Below, one piece after another: positions 1-9,600 of a DNA stretch of 64,000 nt. This DNA comes from Microbulbifer celer (GTDB lineage: Bacteria > Pseudomonadota > Gammaproteobacteria > Pseudomonadales > Cellvibrionaceae). Under the pieces are notes generated by a model that was given only the letters and a program-made list of their open reading frames with translations, did not search any database and was not told the origin of the DNA. The position numbers and the translations under genes are program-made. How positions within the stretch are numbered: position 1 is the stretch's first letter; each line of letters starts with the position of its first letter. The stretch is from positions 3,821,501 to 3,885,500 of the forward strand of contig NZ_CP087715.1 of assembly GCF_020991125.1 (NCBI RefSeq), read 5' to 3'.

Positions 1-557
1 TTACAGCTGTTGATTCCGGTAGCCTGCTATCTAGTAGCACTGCAGCGAAAAGTCGATACCTACTTTTAGGGTTTGCTGTATTGCTCGGTATTGGCGGTGG
101 GATATCGACACTTAACAAAGCGCAGAAAAACGGTGAAAAATTCGCAGAAAACTTTGAACTGGAAAGCGCACCATTAAACAATATGGTGACCATGTTCCAT
201 GGAGATGGACAAGCCGTATACCAAGAGATTTTCAATCGTGGGCACGAAGTTCAATTGTGGACACCAACAGCCTATGTTTATGGCTTGTTTTATGGATATA
301 CCGGGGTGGCGCGGCCGCGTAACGGGTATAAATACAATCTTAAAAGCCTGCTCGCTGAGCTCCGTGAGCGAAGACCGGATTTTGTTACTGACTCTGGTAA
401 CCGGCCCGGTGGGTCTGCAGCTCGCGCATTGCGTAATTTAATTGGCAAGCGTTGCCCCAGAATGTTCAAAAAGATTGCAGGTCCGGAAAATCTGTACCGA
501 GTTAATGTATACAAGCTGGATCAGAACTTGCTTGATAGTGAGTATTGCAAAGTATGA
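1..557 (+). CDS. C-terminal part of an unrecognised membrane-associated protein (5' truncated)
   Basis: The reading frame is open from base 3 to the TGA at 555-557, so the gene begins before the window and about 184 residues are visible. One hydrophobic segment near the start (YLLLGFAVLLGIGGG) is followed by a soluble domain of about 150 residues with no motif I recognise. A final membrane helix plus extracytoplasmic tail is common in polytopic glycosyltransferases of the GT39 or O-antigen type. That fits the next gene, a GT2/GtrA glycosyltransferase, whose ATG overlaps this stop as ATGA (554-557), so the two are translationally coupled. An envelope-glycan role is inferred only from this neighbour. 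The region is more AT-rich than the rest of the window. Confidence 0.6.
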   Translation, partial: TAVDSGSLLSSSTAAKSRYLLLGFAVLLGIGGGISTLNKAQKNGEKFAENFELESAPLNNMVTMFHGDGQAVYQEIFNRGHEVQLWTPTAYVYGLFYGYTGVARPRNGYKYNLKSLLAELRERRPDFVTDSGNRPGGSAARALRNLIGKRCPRMFKKIAGPENLYRVNVYKLDQNLLDSEYCKV

Positions 558-1621
558 GTACTGACCTTAATTCATTTGCGATACTTATACCTGCCTTCAA
601 TCCAGACAGAGTGTTAATTGACCTTGTGCAGGAAATTCAGACGATTGGATTTCGTCACATATTGGTGGTTGATGATGGCTCGGAGAAAAATGAGATATTC
701 TCCTATCTGAAATCTTCAATGGGGGCTGCCGTAATTGCCCACGAAGCCAATCGAGGAAAAGGCGCTGCGCTCAAAACTGGTTTTCGACACATATTAGAAA
801 ACCTGCCAGATAGTATCCAATCGATAATTACTGCTGATGCGGATGGACAGCATCTACCTGGTGATATACTAAAATTAGCGCGGAAAGCAATACAGGCACC
901 AGAAAAATTTTATCTCGGAGCCCGTCGGTTTGATAGGAATATTCCACTTCGCAGTAAATTTGGCAATCGCCTCACTAGCATAGCGCTGGAAAAGGCAAAA
1001 AAAATCAGTCTTTCTGATACTCAGACCGGCCTCCGGTCCTATCCGCGGAAATTGGCGGATGTGGCAGGTTCCATTTGCGGCGAACGCTACGAATTCGAAC
1101 TGAATTCCATTGTTACGGCGCAGGAAAAAGGTTTTATCGTTGATGAGGTTCCGATTGCTACAGTGTATATAGACGGAAATAAATCCTCTCACTTCAAGCC
1201 GCTGCTTGATTCATTGAGAATTTACGCGACTTTTTCTCGTTTTTTTCTCGTGGCTGTGAGCTCGGTTGTATTGGATTTTTTACTGTTTATCTTACTTTAC
1301 GCCATCTCAAAAGATATTATTGTTAGTACCTTCTCAGCGCGCTCAATATCTTCCGTGTACAACTTTCTTTGCAATAAATACTTGGTATTTAAATCGTTTA
1401 ATGGTGTAAAGGGATTTTTCTCAGAAAGTACAGGTTATTTTATTTTAGCTGCAATCGTGGCAATGATTTCCGGCGTTCTCGTGCGAGGCGTATACGAAAC
1501 CCTAGGAGCGAGCGTCATCCTGACGAAGATTATGGTCGATGCGTTACTATTTTTCAGTAATTATTTTTTGCAGAAAAATCTAGTATTCAGGGAAGATGTG
1601 AAGTTTAGAGTTAAAGGATAA
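554..1621 (+). CDS. Glycosyltransferase family 2 protein fused to a GtrA-like membrane domain
   Basis: 355 residues. Residues 8-100 form a GT-A nucleotide-sugar fold: ILIPAFNP at the start, VVDDGS near 38-43 and the metal-binding ADADGQH at about 94-100, as in polyprenyl-phosphate sugar synthases (DPMS-like GT2). From about residue 225 to the end are four hydrophobic segments typical of GtrA, including the conserved NKYLVFK-type and NYFLQKNLVF-type motifs. The likely job is to load a sugar onto a lipid carrier at the inner membrane and help flip it for glycosylation of surface polymer. I chose ATG 554, which overlaps the upstream stop (ATGA), over the in-frame TTG 9 bases earlier. Substrate sugar cannot be told. 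Family call is firm; role is inferred. Confidence 0.88.
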   Translation: MSTDLNSFAILIPAFNPDRVLIDLVQEIQTIGFRHILVVDDGSEKNEIFSYLKSSMGAAVIAHEANRGKGAALKTGFRHILENLPDSIQSIITADADGQHLPGDILKLARKAIQAPEKFYLGARRFDRNIPLRSKFGNRLTSIALEKAKKISLSDTQTGLRSYPRKLADVAGSICGERYEFELNSIVTAQEKGFIVDEVPIATVYIDGNKSSHFKPLLDSLRIYATFSRFFLVAVSSVVLDFLLFILLYAISKDIIVSTFSARSISSVYNFLCNKYLVFKSFNGVKGFFSESTGYFILAAIVAMISGVLVRGVYETLGASVILTKIMVDALLFFSNYFLQKNLVFREDVKFRVKG

Positions 1622-1984
1622 AATGAATAGTTTGGTTCTGAGTAAAATTTTTTTTACTTCTCCAGTTATCCGGAGTGGCAGAGTTGGGCGGCCAAAAAGC
1701 ACCTCGCTGTCTGGCAACTTAGCGCTAAATGTACAGGGTGACGGTACTGATACTTTTCTGATTGACCCGATCGGTCACGGTCATACTGCGAGGTGGTGTC
1801 ATCTTCTGGAGAATAGTTGTTCTCTGAAAAGTTCAGGTGAAAACTACCCTGACACATAGGGAAGTCGGTAACTGTCGAATAGAAATCGGTGCAGAGAATA
1901 CCGATAGGAACCGGATAACGCATGGCGTGAAGGTGGATGCCCCTCCGTCACGCCAACTCAATACAGAAAATGAAGTATCTGTGG
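1622..1984. other. Intergenic stretch with insertion-sequence-end-like sequence
   Basis: 363 bases with no convincing gene; short ORFs on both strands have no recognisable product. Bases 1840-1855 (minus strand TGTCAGGGTAGTTTTC) start with TGT and are followed inward by a repeated TTTTCA/CCTGAA pattern, reminiscent of a terminal repeat of an IS21-like element, but no transposase or matching second end is present. The stretch lies between an AT-rich glycan gene and a convergent minus-strand lipoprotein gene, where decayed mobile DNA is common. I see no clear terminator or promoter. Confidence 0.25.
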
Positions 1985-2434
1985 TTACTGTTTTACAAAG
2001 TAACTTCCTACCCTATTTTCAATTCCATCGGGCATCAAGGCTCCCCACTCTGTCAGAAGCGCTTTTGGTGTGGATTCGGACTGTCGCAGGGTAAAGAGTG
2101 GCTCGCCTACCTTGTAGACCTCAACACCATATATGTTTTTCACTTCTCCATTGCTATAGGAGTAAAATCGAATTACCGCCGTCTCGTCACTTCTTTCAGA
2201 AACGCATCGAATCAGGGTATCAGCCTGGTAGCCAGAAATAGCGACCTCACAGTGATCACTATTGAGCTTTAGTTGATATTCCATCGAGATAGCCGCCCCG
2301 CCGGGGTCCTCACCCAGATCATTGGTAAAGGTATAGGTTCCAACCCAATCCACACTGGACTGACACGCGGCGGTAAAAAAAAGAAGTAAAGCAGCTAAAG
2401 CTGTCATGATGAATGTTTGTGATACTGGTTTCAT
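1985..2434 (-). CDS. Small predicted lipoprotein, candidate immunity partner of the upstream peptidoglycan hydrolase
   Basis: 149 residues starting at MKPVSQTFIM (ATG 2434). A hydrophobic signal segment ends in FFTAAC, a plausible lipobox, so the product is probably lipidated and periplasmic. The remaining ~125 residues look beta-rich with three cysteines and match no family I know. The start lies 4 bases after the stop of the hydrolase gene at 2439-3290 on the same strand, so the pair is almost certainly co-transcribed. A longer in-frame start at 2473 would overlap the hydrolase and bury the signal peptide. A small envelope protein placed directly behind a signal-less cell-wall hydrolase is the usual layout of a secreted toxin and its immunity protein. 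That function is inference. Confidence 0.6.
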   Translation of the reverse strand: MKPVSQTFIMTALAALLLFFTAACQSSVDWVGTYTFTNDLGEDPGGAAISMEYQLKLNSDHCEVAISGYQADTLIRCVSERSDETAVIRFYSYSNGEVKNIYGVEVYKVGEPLFTLRQSESTPKALLTEWGALMPDGIENRVGSYFVKQ

Positions 2435-2438
2435 ACAT

Positions 2439-3290
2439 TTAACCGAAATAGCCTTCTTTGAGCCCTTTTTCATATTTCTGCCTTACTTTAATGGATATTT
2501 CTGCTGGCGTTATCTTGCCGTCTTTATTTTTATCAAAACCGGAGTTCTGTTCATAAGTTTTGGCTCCGCGTTGGAATAGCGCCTCTTCAGGATCTATACC
2601 AATTGCTGCTGGATAAAGTATCGCCAGATAAACATCTTCTAACGTTTTCAGCCTGCCTTTTCTCGGAAGAAAGTATCTCTCAACATAGTCGAGCTGTTTT
2701 ACGGCAGTCATTTTTTCGAGCTCTTCCGTTGTCGTTCCCAGGTCTCTGGCAGTTCGAGGCATGAACTGAATTAAGCCTGTGGCACCGCTACCGGCAGCAT
2801 TTTTAATCGAAGGGCTGAAGGTTTCTCCTGTTTCAAACGCCATACACGCCATCAGAAAATCTGGAGCTATACTGAGATTCCGGCAAATTTCCATAACTCT
2901 GACTTTAAAAGGAGTAGAAACTTTAGCGCCCCAGGCAATTTTACCATTGGCGGAAAAGTTGGGTGGAGCATTTGTATCAGGACCATTACGCGGTTGTGCG
3001 GGTTGTGATTCTCCGGCTAACCTGACCAGGTGACGCCATGTTTTTCCATTGATATCAATACGGCCATCGGGAGTGGAGAAACCCACCACACTCCTCTGGA
3101 AGTTCTTAATATGCGCGATGGTTTGGGGCCCCATTACACCATCTACGGCCAGTAATGCCCACGGGATTCGCACCACCCGATTTAATAGCGCTTGTATTAA
3201 CCGTACATCGTCCGAAAAATTTCTACCTCGAACTCCGACTGATCCAGACAGCTTGATGAGATCCTTCAAATCCATCTCCTTAAAATTCAT
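2439..3290 (-). CDS. Peptidoglycan-binding / lysozyme-like transglycosylase without signal peptide
   Basis: 283 residues. Residues 15-92 are a PG_binding_1 domain (LIQALLNR, VDGVMGPQTI, FQRSV). Residues ~130-235 are a lysozyme/SLT-like fold: FETGETFSPSIKNAAGSGA followed by GLIQFMP is the expected catalytic Glu (about E153) and substrate-loop pattern. Near the end, DKNKDGKITPAE (253-264) is a canonical EF-hand calcium loop. There is no Sec or Tat signal, so export would need a dedicated machine (type VI secretion, for example) or lysis. No phage genes flank it, which argues against an ordinary endolysin. It leads a two-gene unit with the lipoprotein at 1985-2434. Cell-wall cleavage is a confident family inference; use as an antibacterial effector is speculative. 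Confidence 0.75.
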   Translation of the reverse strand: MNFKEMDLKDLIKLSGSVGVRGRNFSDDVRLIQALLNRVVRIPWALLAVDGVMGPQTIAHIKNFQRSVVGFSTPDGRIDINGKTWRHLVRLAGESQPAQPRNGPDTNAPPNFSANGKIAWGAKVSTPFKVRVMEICRNLSIAPDFLMACMAFETGETFSPSIKNAAGSGATGLIQFMPRTARDLGTTTEELEKMTAVKQLDYVERYFLPRKGRLKTLEDVYLAILYPAAIGIDPEEALFQRGAKTYEQNSGFDKNKDGKITPAEISIKVRQKYEKGLKEGYFG

Positions 3291-3600
3291 TGGTTGGTAC
3301 GGCGGTACTAACAGTGGACCTAGGAGGTTTTCGCTTTCAAGCTAAAGTGGTACCTCCGTGCAAGTTGAGTTTAATTACGTAAAGTCCAGGTAATAATAAT
3401 TTACAACTTGTTAAATTTTATTGCGGAGGTGCGGTAAAAATATCATCTGTAGTGATATTTGTTGCACTGAAACTTTATATTTTGTGCGCAAATCTGTTAA
3501 GGTCGCCGACGATTTTTCGTCACTTTAATTTGAGTGCCGAGAAAAAATACAATCGTTGGTCGGGCTGGAAGCCCAAAAAGCTACCTACACGGAGAGTGCA
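3291..3600. other. AT-rich divergent intergenic region upstream of the giant repeat protein
   Basis: 310 bases between the divergent hydrolase and giant-protein genes, so it should hold both promoters. It is clearly more AT-rich than its flanks. A perfect 7-bp inverted repeat, AATATCA-N7-TGATATT, lies at 3439-3459 and could be a regulator site. GGAGAG at 3591-3596 is a good ribosome-binding site for the ATG at 3601. I see no convincing -35/-10 pair with correct spacing and no gene. Confidence 0.4.
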
Positions 3601-6600
3601 ATGCCACGCGCTGTTTTCTTATTCCTTTCCCTAAGCGTTTCCCTGCTGCTTTCAGCCCAGCAAGCCTGGTCCGCCGACGGCCGCTCAGATTATGACCTCG
3701 ATGACGATGGTTTAATCGAAATCAATGACTGGTCTGATTTAGATGAAGTTCGCAATAATCTGGATGGTGCTTCCCTCTATGGCAGCAGTGCCGGCTGCCC
3801 TGCGGATGGCTGTATCGGTTTTGAGCTGACCACAGATCTGGATTTTGACACCAATGGTGATGGGATTCTCGATGGCAAAGATACCTACTGGAATGAAGGC
3901 GAGGGCTGGTTGCCGATAGGCAGTAACGGCGCCAATGATTTCACAGGGGTTTTTCACGGCGGGGGTCACCTTATTCGTAACCTGATGGTTTCGCGCCCCT
4001 ACACAGATTTACAAGGGTTGTTTGGTTTTATTCGCGGTGCGAGCGTAAAAGAGCTTGGGTTGACCGGGAACTTGACGAAAATCGAAGGTAACGGTTCAAC
4101 GGGTACTTTGGCAGGCTATGCAGACTCTAGTCAGATAACAGCTGTTTTTGCTAGCAGTAATGTTACTGGCACTGGTGACGATATTGGTGGTTTAGTCGGC
4201 AATGCCAGCGACAGTGAAATTACTGCTAGTTATTTCACAGGCACCGTGAGCGGCGGTGAATTTGTTGGTGGACTGGTGGGGGCCAGGGCCGAGAGTATCA
4301 CAGCCAGTATTTCGACGGCGTATGTTACCGCCGACCGCTTCTCGGGTGGACTAATTGGTCGGTGGGGGACAGTTAGTGCGAGCTATTGGGCTGTTGATGT
4401 TTCGGGGCAAACTGATGCTCACTATTCTGGTGCAGAAGCAACGCTGGCCGAACTTCAGTGCCCAACTAACACCGATAACACCACCTGCGCGGATGCCATT
4501 CTTTATGAAGGTTGGTCCAACTATACAGGCGCAGGAGGTAATGCCTACTGGGATTTTGGCAGCGATACCGAGCTGCCGGGGCTGCGGTTGCAAGGCAGTG
4601 TTTACCGCGATGGTGACGGCGATGGTGCCCATGAGGCAGATGACGCCTTCCCCGAGCACTTTGCGGCTAGTGTCGATAGTGATGGAGATGGCGCACCGGA
4701 CGCTTGGAGAGGAGGGTGCGAAGTCGACTGCCAGTCCGCAAGTGGACTGGTGCTGGATCAGTTTCCCGAGACTGCGGCGGCCGCGGTTGATGCGGATCTG
4801 GATGGCTTGCCCGATCAGTGGAACGAAGGCTGCGACAGCGCCTGTCAGACCGCCTCGGGCCTGGCCCTCGATAGCCTGCCGAACGATAGCGACAATGATG
4901 GCATCAGCAATGCGGAGGATTACGACGACAATAATGACGGCATCGTAGACGCGGACGCCGACTCTGACGGCTTGATCGAAATTAGCAGCCTCGCTGAGCT
5001 GGATGCCATCCGACATAGCCTGGCAGGAGCAGGCTTGCGCTTAGTGGCCGATGGTGAATTAAATATTTCCGGTTGCCCGCATATTCCACACAACGGGGTT
5101 TTGCAGCAGCGTTGTAGCGGCTATGAACTGACCGCGGACCTGGATTTTGATACCAATGGTGATGGTGTTCTGGACAGCAATGACAGCTATTGGAATGAAG
5201 GTCAGGGATGGCAGCCGATCGGTGACAGTCTTGCCAATCCTTTTACTGCGGTATTCCATGGCAACGGCCACCTCATCCGTAACGTGATGAGCGCGCGCCC
5301 TACTACCGACTATCAGAGTCTATTCGGTTGTCTGGAAGATGCCACTGTTATGGATCTTGGACTGAATGGGCCCTTGATGCGTATTGAAGGTAATCGATAC
5401 GTTGGCGGATTGGCGGGCGGTGTGCGCCGCAGCCAAATCTCTGCCGTTTTTGTTAGTGGCTTTATTCAGGGCAATACGATAACTAGTGGAGGTTTAGTTG
5501 GGTACGCGGTCGAGAGTGAGATCTCTACCAGTTATGTTACGGGTTCCGTAAGAGGAGTTGATGTTGTTGGTGGTTTGGTGGGGGTAAACGACGATAGCGA
5601 TATCAATGCTAGCGTATCCACAGCATGGGTTTTCGGGAGTTCGCGCTCTGGCGGGCTTATCGGTTATGAAGAAGGCCGTCTTGGTGTCGTCAGCGCGAGT
5701 TACTGGGCTGAGGATGCGTCGGGCCAAACCTCTAGTAAAGGTGGTATCGGTGCCACCCTTGATGAACTTCGATGCCCCACCGGAGCGGATAACACCACTT
5801 GTGCAGATACCACGCTGTTCGACGGGTGGTCCAACCGAATAGATGGAAGTGGTAATACCTACTGGGATTTTGGTACTGATACTGAGTTGCCCGGCTTAGT
5901 GTTAAGCGGGACAGTGTATCGCGATGGTGACGGCGATGGTGCCGCAGATGCCGATGACGTCTACCCTGCAGAATTCGCCGGCAGTGTCGACAGCGACGTT
6001 GATGGCGCGATTGATTCATGGACCCCGGGCTGCGATGCCAACTGTCGTGCAGACAGTGGATTAACTCTGGATCATTTCCCGGATACCGCTGCAGCCATCG
6101 TGGATGCTGACTGGGATGGTTTACCGGACCATTGGAATGAAGGCTGCGATAGTGGCTGTCAATCTGCTTCCGGTCTGACGCTGGATAGCGCACTGAATGA
6201 CACCGACAACGATGGCATCGTCAATTCTATCGATGACGATGACAACAGTGATGGCATCGTCGACGCGGATTCTGACTCTGATGGCTTGATAGAGGTTAGC
6301 ACACTGGCGGAGCTGAATGCCATCCGGAACAGCCTGAGCGGTGGAGGTCTGCGTCTGGAGGCTGAAGGTGAATTAAACAGCTCGGGTTGTCCGTATATTG
6401 TTTACGATGGTGTGTTGCAGCAGCGTTGTCGCGGCTACGAATTAACCGCGGATCTGGACTTTGATACCAATGGCGATGGAATCCTCGATAGCAACGATAC
6501 CTATTGGAATGACGGTGAGGGCTGGAAGCCGATTGGTAGAGATTACGAAAATGTATTCAGCGGGGTATTCCACGGCAATGGCCATGTTATCCGCAACCTG

Positions 6601-9600
6601 ATGATCACGCGTCCCGATACGAATTTTCAGGGCCTGTTTGGGCATATCAGTAACGCCATCATCAAGGAACTGGGTCTGTCCGGTCCGCTGATGGCGGTAA
6701 CGGGCCGTTATAACGTGGGTGGCCTGGCAGGTGTTGCACGCTATAGCCAAATCTCCGCCTCTTATGTCAGTGGCTCTGTAACCGGAACCGATGCTGCTAT
6801 TGGTGGGTTAATCGGCTATGCCCCCTACTCTGAAATCAGTGCCAGTTTCACCACGGGCGCTGTAACTGGGGACAATGATGTCGGTGGTCTGGTGGGAGCG
6901 GCTTTCTACGGCCAAATCACAAACAGTATCTCCACGGCTTTTGTGTCTGCTCGACACTCTTCCGGTGGGTTAGCGGGTGACGTTTACGAGACTGCTGTCA
7001 ACACAAGTTATTGGGCGGAAGACGCATCGGGCACAACTTCCAGTGATGGCGGCGGTACCGGCTTCAGCCTGGCGGAACTTCAGTGCCCAACCGCTGCAGA
7101 TAATACTGTTTGCACAGACACCACACTGTTCGAGGGGTGGTCCGATTCAGTAGATGCAGACGGTAACACCTATTGGGATTTTGGCAGCAACTCTGAGCTT
7201 CCGGGTCTGCTGTTGAACGGTACGGTATACCGAGATGGTGACGGCGACGGTGCTGCAGATGCCGATGACCCCTACCCCGCTGAATTTGCCGGCGGTTTTG
7301 ACAGCGATGGTGACGGTGCCATTGATTTCTGGACCCTGGGTTGCGATGCCGACTGCCGCGCAGCCAGTGGATTGATCCTGGATCAGTTCCCCGATACTGC
7401 GGCAGCCAGCGTGGATGCTGATTGGGATGGTTTACCCGATGAGTGGAACGACGGCTGCGACAGTGCCTGTCAGTCCGCTTCGGGTCTGACCCTCGACGAC
7501 GATAACGACAATGACGGCGTGGCGAATGAGGTAGATGCCTTCCCGACCCATGCCGCCGCTGCTGTCGATGCCGACAATGATGGCCTGCCGGATGCCTGGC
7601 TCGACTCGTGCGACAGCGCCTGTCAATCCGGCTCGGGTCTGACCTTGGATGCTTCACTAAACGACACCGACAACGACGGAGTGGTGAACGACGAGGATGC
7701 ATTTGTCGATAACGCAGCCGCGTCGGTGGATACTGATGGCGATGGCTTTCCAGACGCCTGGCTTGACTCGTGCGACAGTGCTTGTCAGTCCGCTTCGGGT
7801 CTGACCCTGGACGACGACAATGACGATGATGGTGTGGCAAATGAGGCAGATGCCTTCCCGATCCATGCCGCCGCTGCTGTCGATGCCGACAATGATGGCC
7901 ATCCAGATGCCTGGCTCGACACCTGCGACAGCGCCTGTCAATCCGCTTCGGGTCTGACCCTGGACACGTCACTGAACGACACCGACAACGACGGCGTGGT
8001 GAACGACGAGGATGCCTTTGTCGACAACGCTGCCGCGTCAGTAGATGCCGACAATGATGGACTTCCAGACGCTTGGCTCGACTCGTGCGACAGCGCCTGT
8101 CAATCCGCCTCGGGGCTGACCCTGGACACGTCACTGAACGACACCGATAACGACGGTGTGGTGAACGACGAGGATGCCTTTGTCGATAACGCAGCCGCGT
8201 CGGTGGATACCGATGGGGATGGCCTGCCGGATGCGTGGCTCGACTCGTGCGACAGTGCCTGTCAATCCGCTTCGGGCCTGGCGTTGGACGACGATAACGA
8301 CAATGACGGTGTAGCAAACGAGGCAGATGCCTTCCCGATCCATGCCGCCGCCTCAGTGGATGCCGATGATGATGGCTTTCCAGATGCCTGGCTCGACACC
8401 TGCGACAGCGCCTGTCAATCCGCTTCGAGCCTGACCCTGGACACGTCACTGAACGACACTGACAACGACGGAGTGGTAAACGACGAGGATGCCTTTGTCG
8501 GTAACGCCGCCGCGTCAGTAGATACCGACAATGATGGTCTTCCAGACGCCTGGCTTGACTCGTGCGACAGCGCTTGTCAGTCCGCTTCGGGTCTGACCTT
8601 GGATGACGACAATGACGATGACGGCGTGGCGAATGAGGCAGATGCCTTCCCGATCCATGCCGCCGCCTCAGTAGATGCCGACAATGATGGCCTTCCTGAT
8701 GTGTGGCTCGACTCGTGCGACAGCGCCTGTCAATCCGCCTCGGGTCTGACATTGGATGCTTCACTGAACGACACCGATAACGACGGCGTGGTGAACGACG
8801 AGGATGCCTTTGTCGATAACGCCGCCGCGTCTGTGGATACCGATGGCGATGGTTTGCCGGATGCGTGGCTCGACTCGTGCGACAGTGCCTGTCAATCCGC
8901 TTCGGGCCTGGCGTTGGACGACGATAACGACAATGACGGTGTGGCAAACGAGGCAGATGCCTTCCCGATCCATGCCGCCGCATCAGTAGATGCCGATAAT
9001 GATGGCCTGCCGGATGCCTGGCTCGACTCGTGCGACAGCGCCTGTCAATCCGCCTCGGGTCTGACACTGGACACTTCACTGAACGACACCGATAACGACG
9101 GAGTGGTGAATGACGAGGATGCATTTGTCGATAACGCAGCCGCGTCCGTGGACACTGATGGCGATGGTTTGCCGGATGCGTGGCTCGACACCTGCGACAG
9201 CACCTGCCAATCCGAATCGGGACTGACTTTGGACACGTCACTGAACGACACCGACAACGACGGTGTGGTAAACAGCGAAGACGCCTACCCCACCGATCCG
9301 GATCGTGCAGAAGATGAAGACGCGCCGGAAATGGCCAGCGTGCCGGAATCCATCAGCGTGGCCGCCACCGGCGAAACCACCCTGGTTACCCTGGATGTGG
9401 TGCAGGCCCAGGCGCATGACAACTTCGACGATCAGCTGGATTATCAGGTAGAGCTGGATGGCGAGGTGTTGGTGCGCAATGCCGAGCAGCAGGTATCGCT
9501 GCCGAGCGGCGCACTGACTCTGGACTGGGTGGCTGTAGACGATGCGGGCAACCGCTCCGAGCCCATGGCGCAAACCGTCAAGGTTTACCCGCTGGTGCGC

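Noticed and set aside
1623..2272. Short plus-strand ORFs beyond the glycosyltransferase
   Set aside because: No recognisable domain, and some run through the lipoprotein gene on the other strand.
7064..9241. 725-residue minus-strand ORF rich in Arg, Cys and His
   Set aside because: It is the antisense of the TSP3 repeat array; its composition is an artefact of the repeated DNA and it has no domain.
7440..9300. CRISPR-like regular repetition
   Set aside because: Units are translated in frame, have no unique spacers and encode TSP3 motifs.
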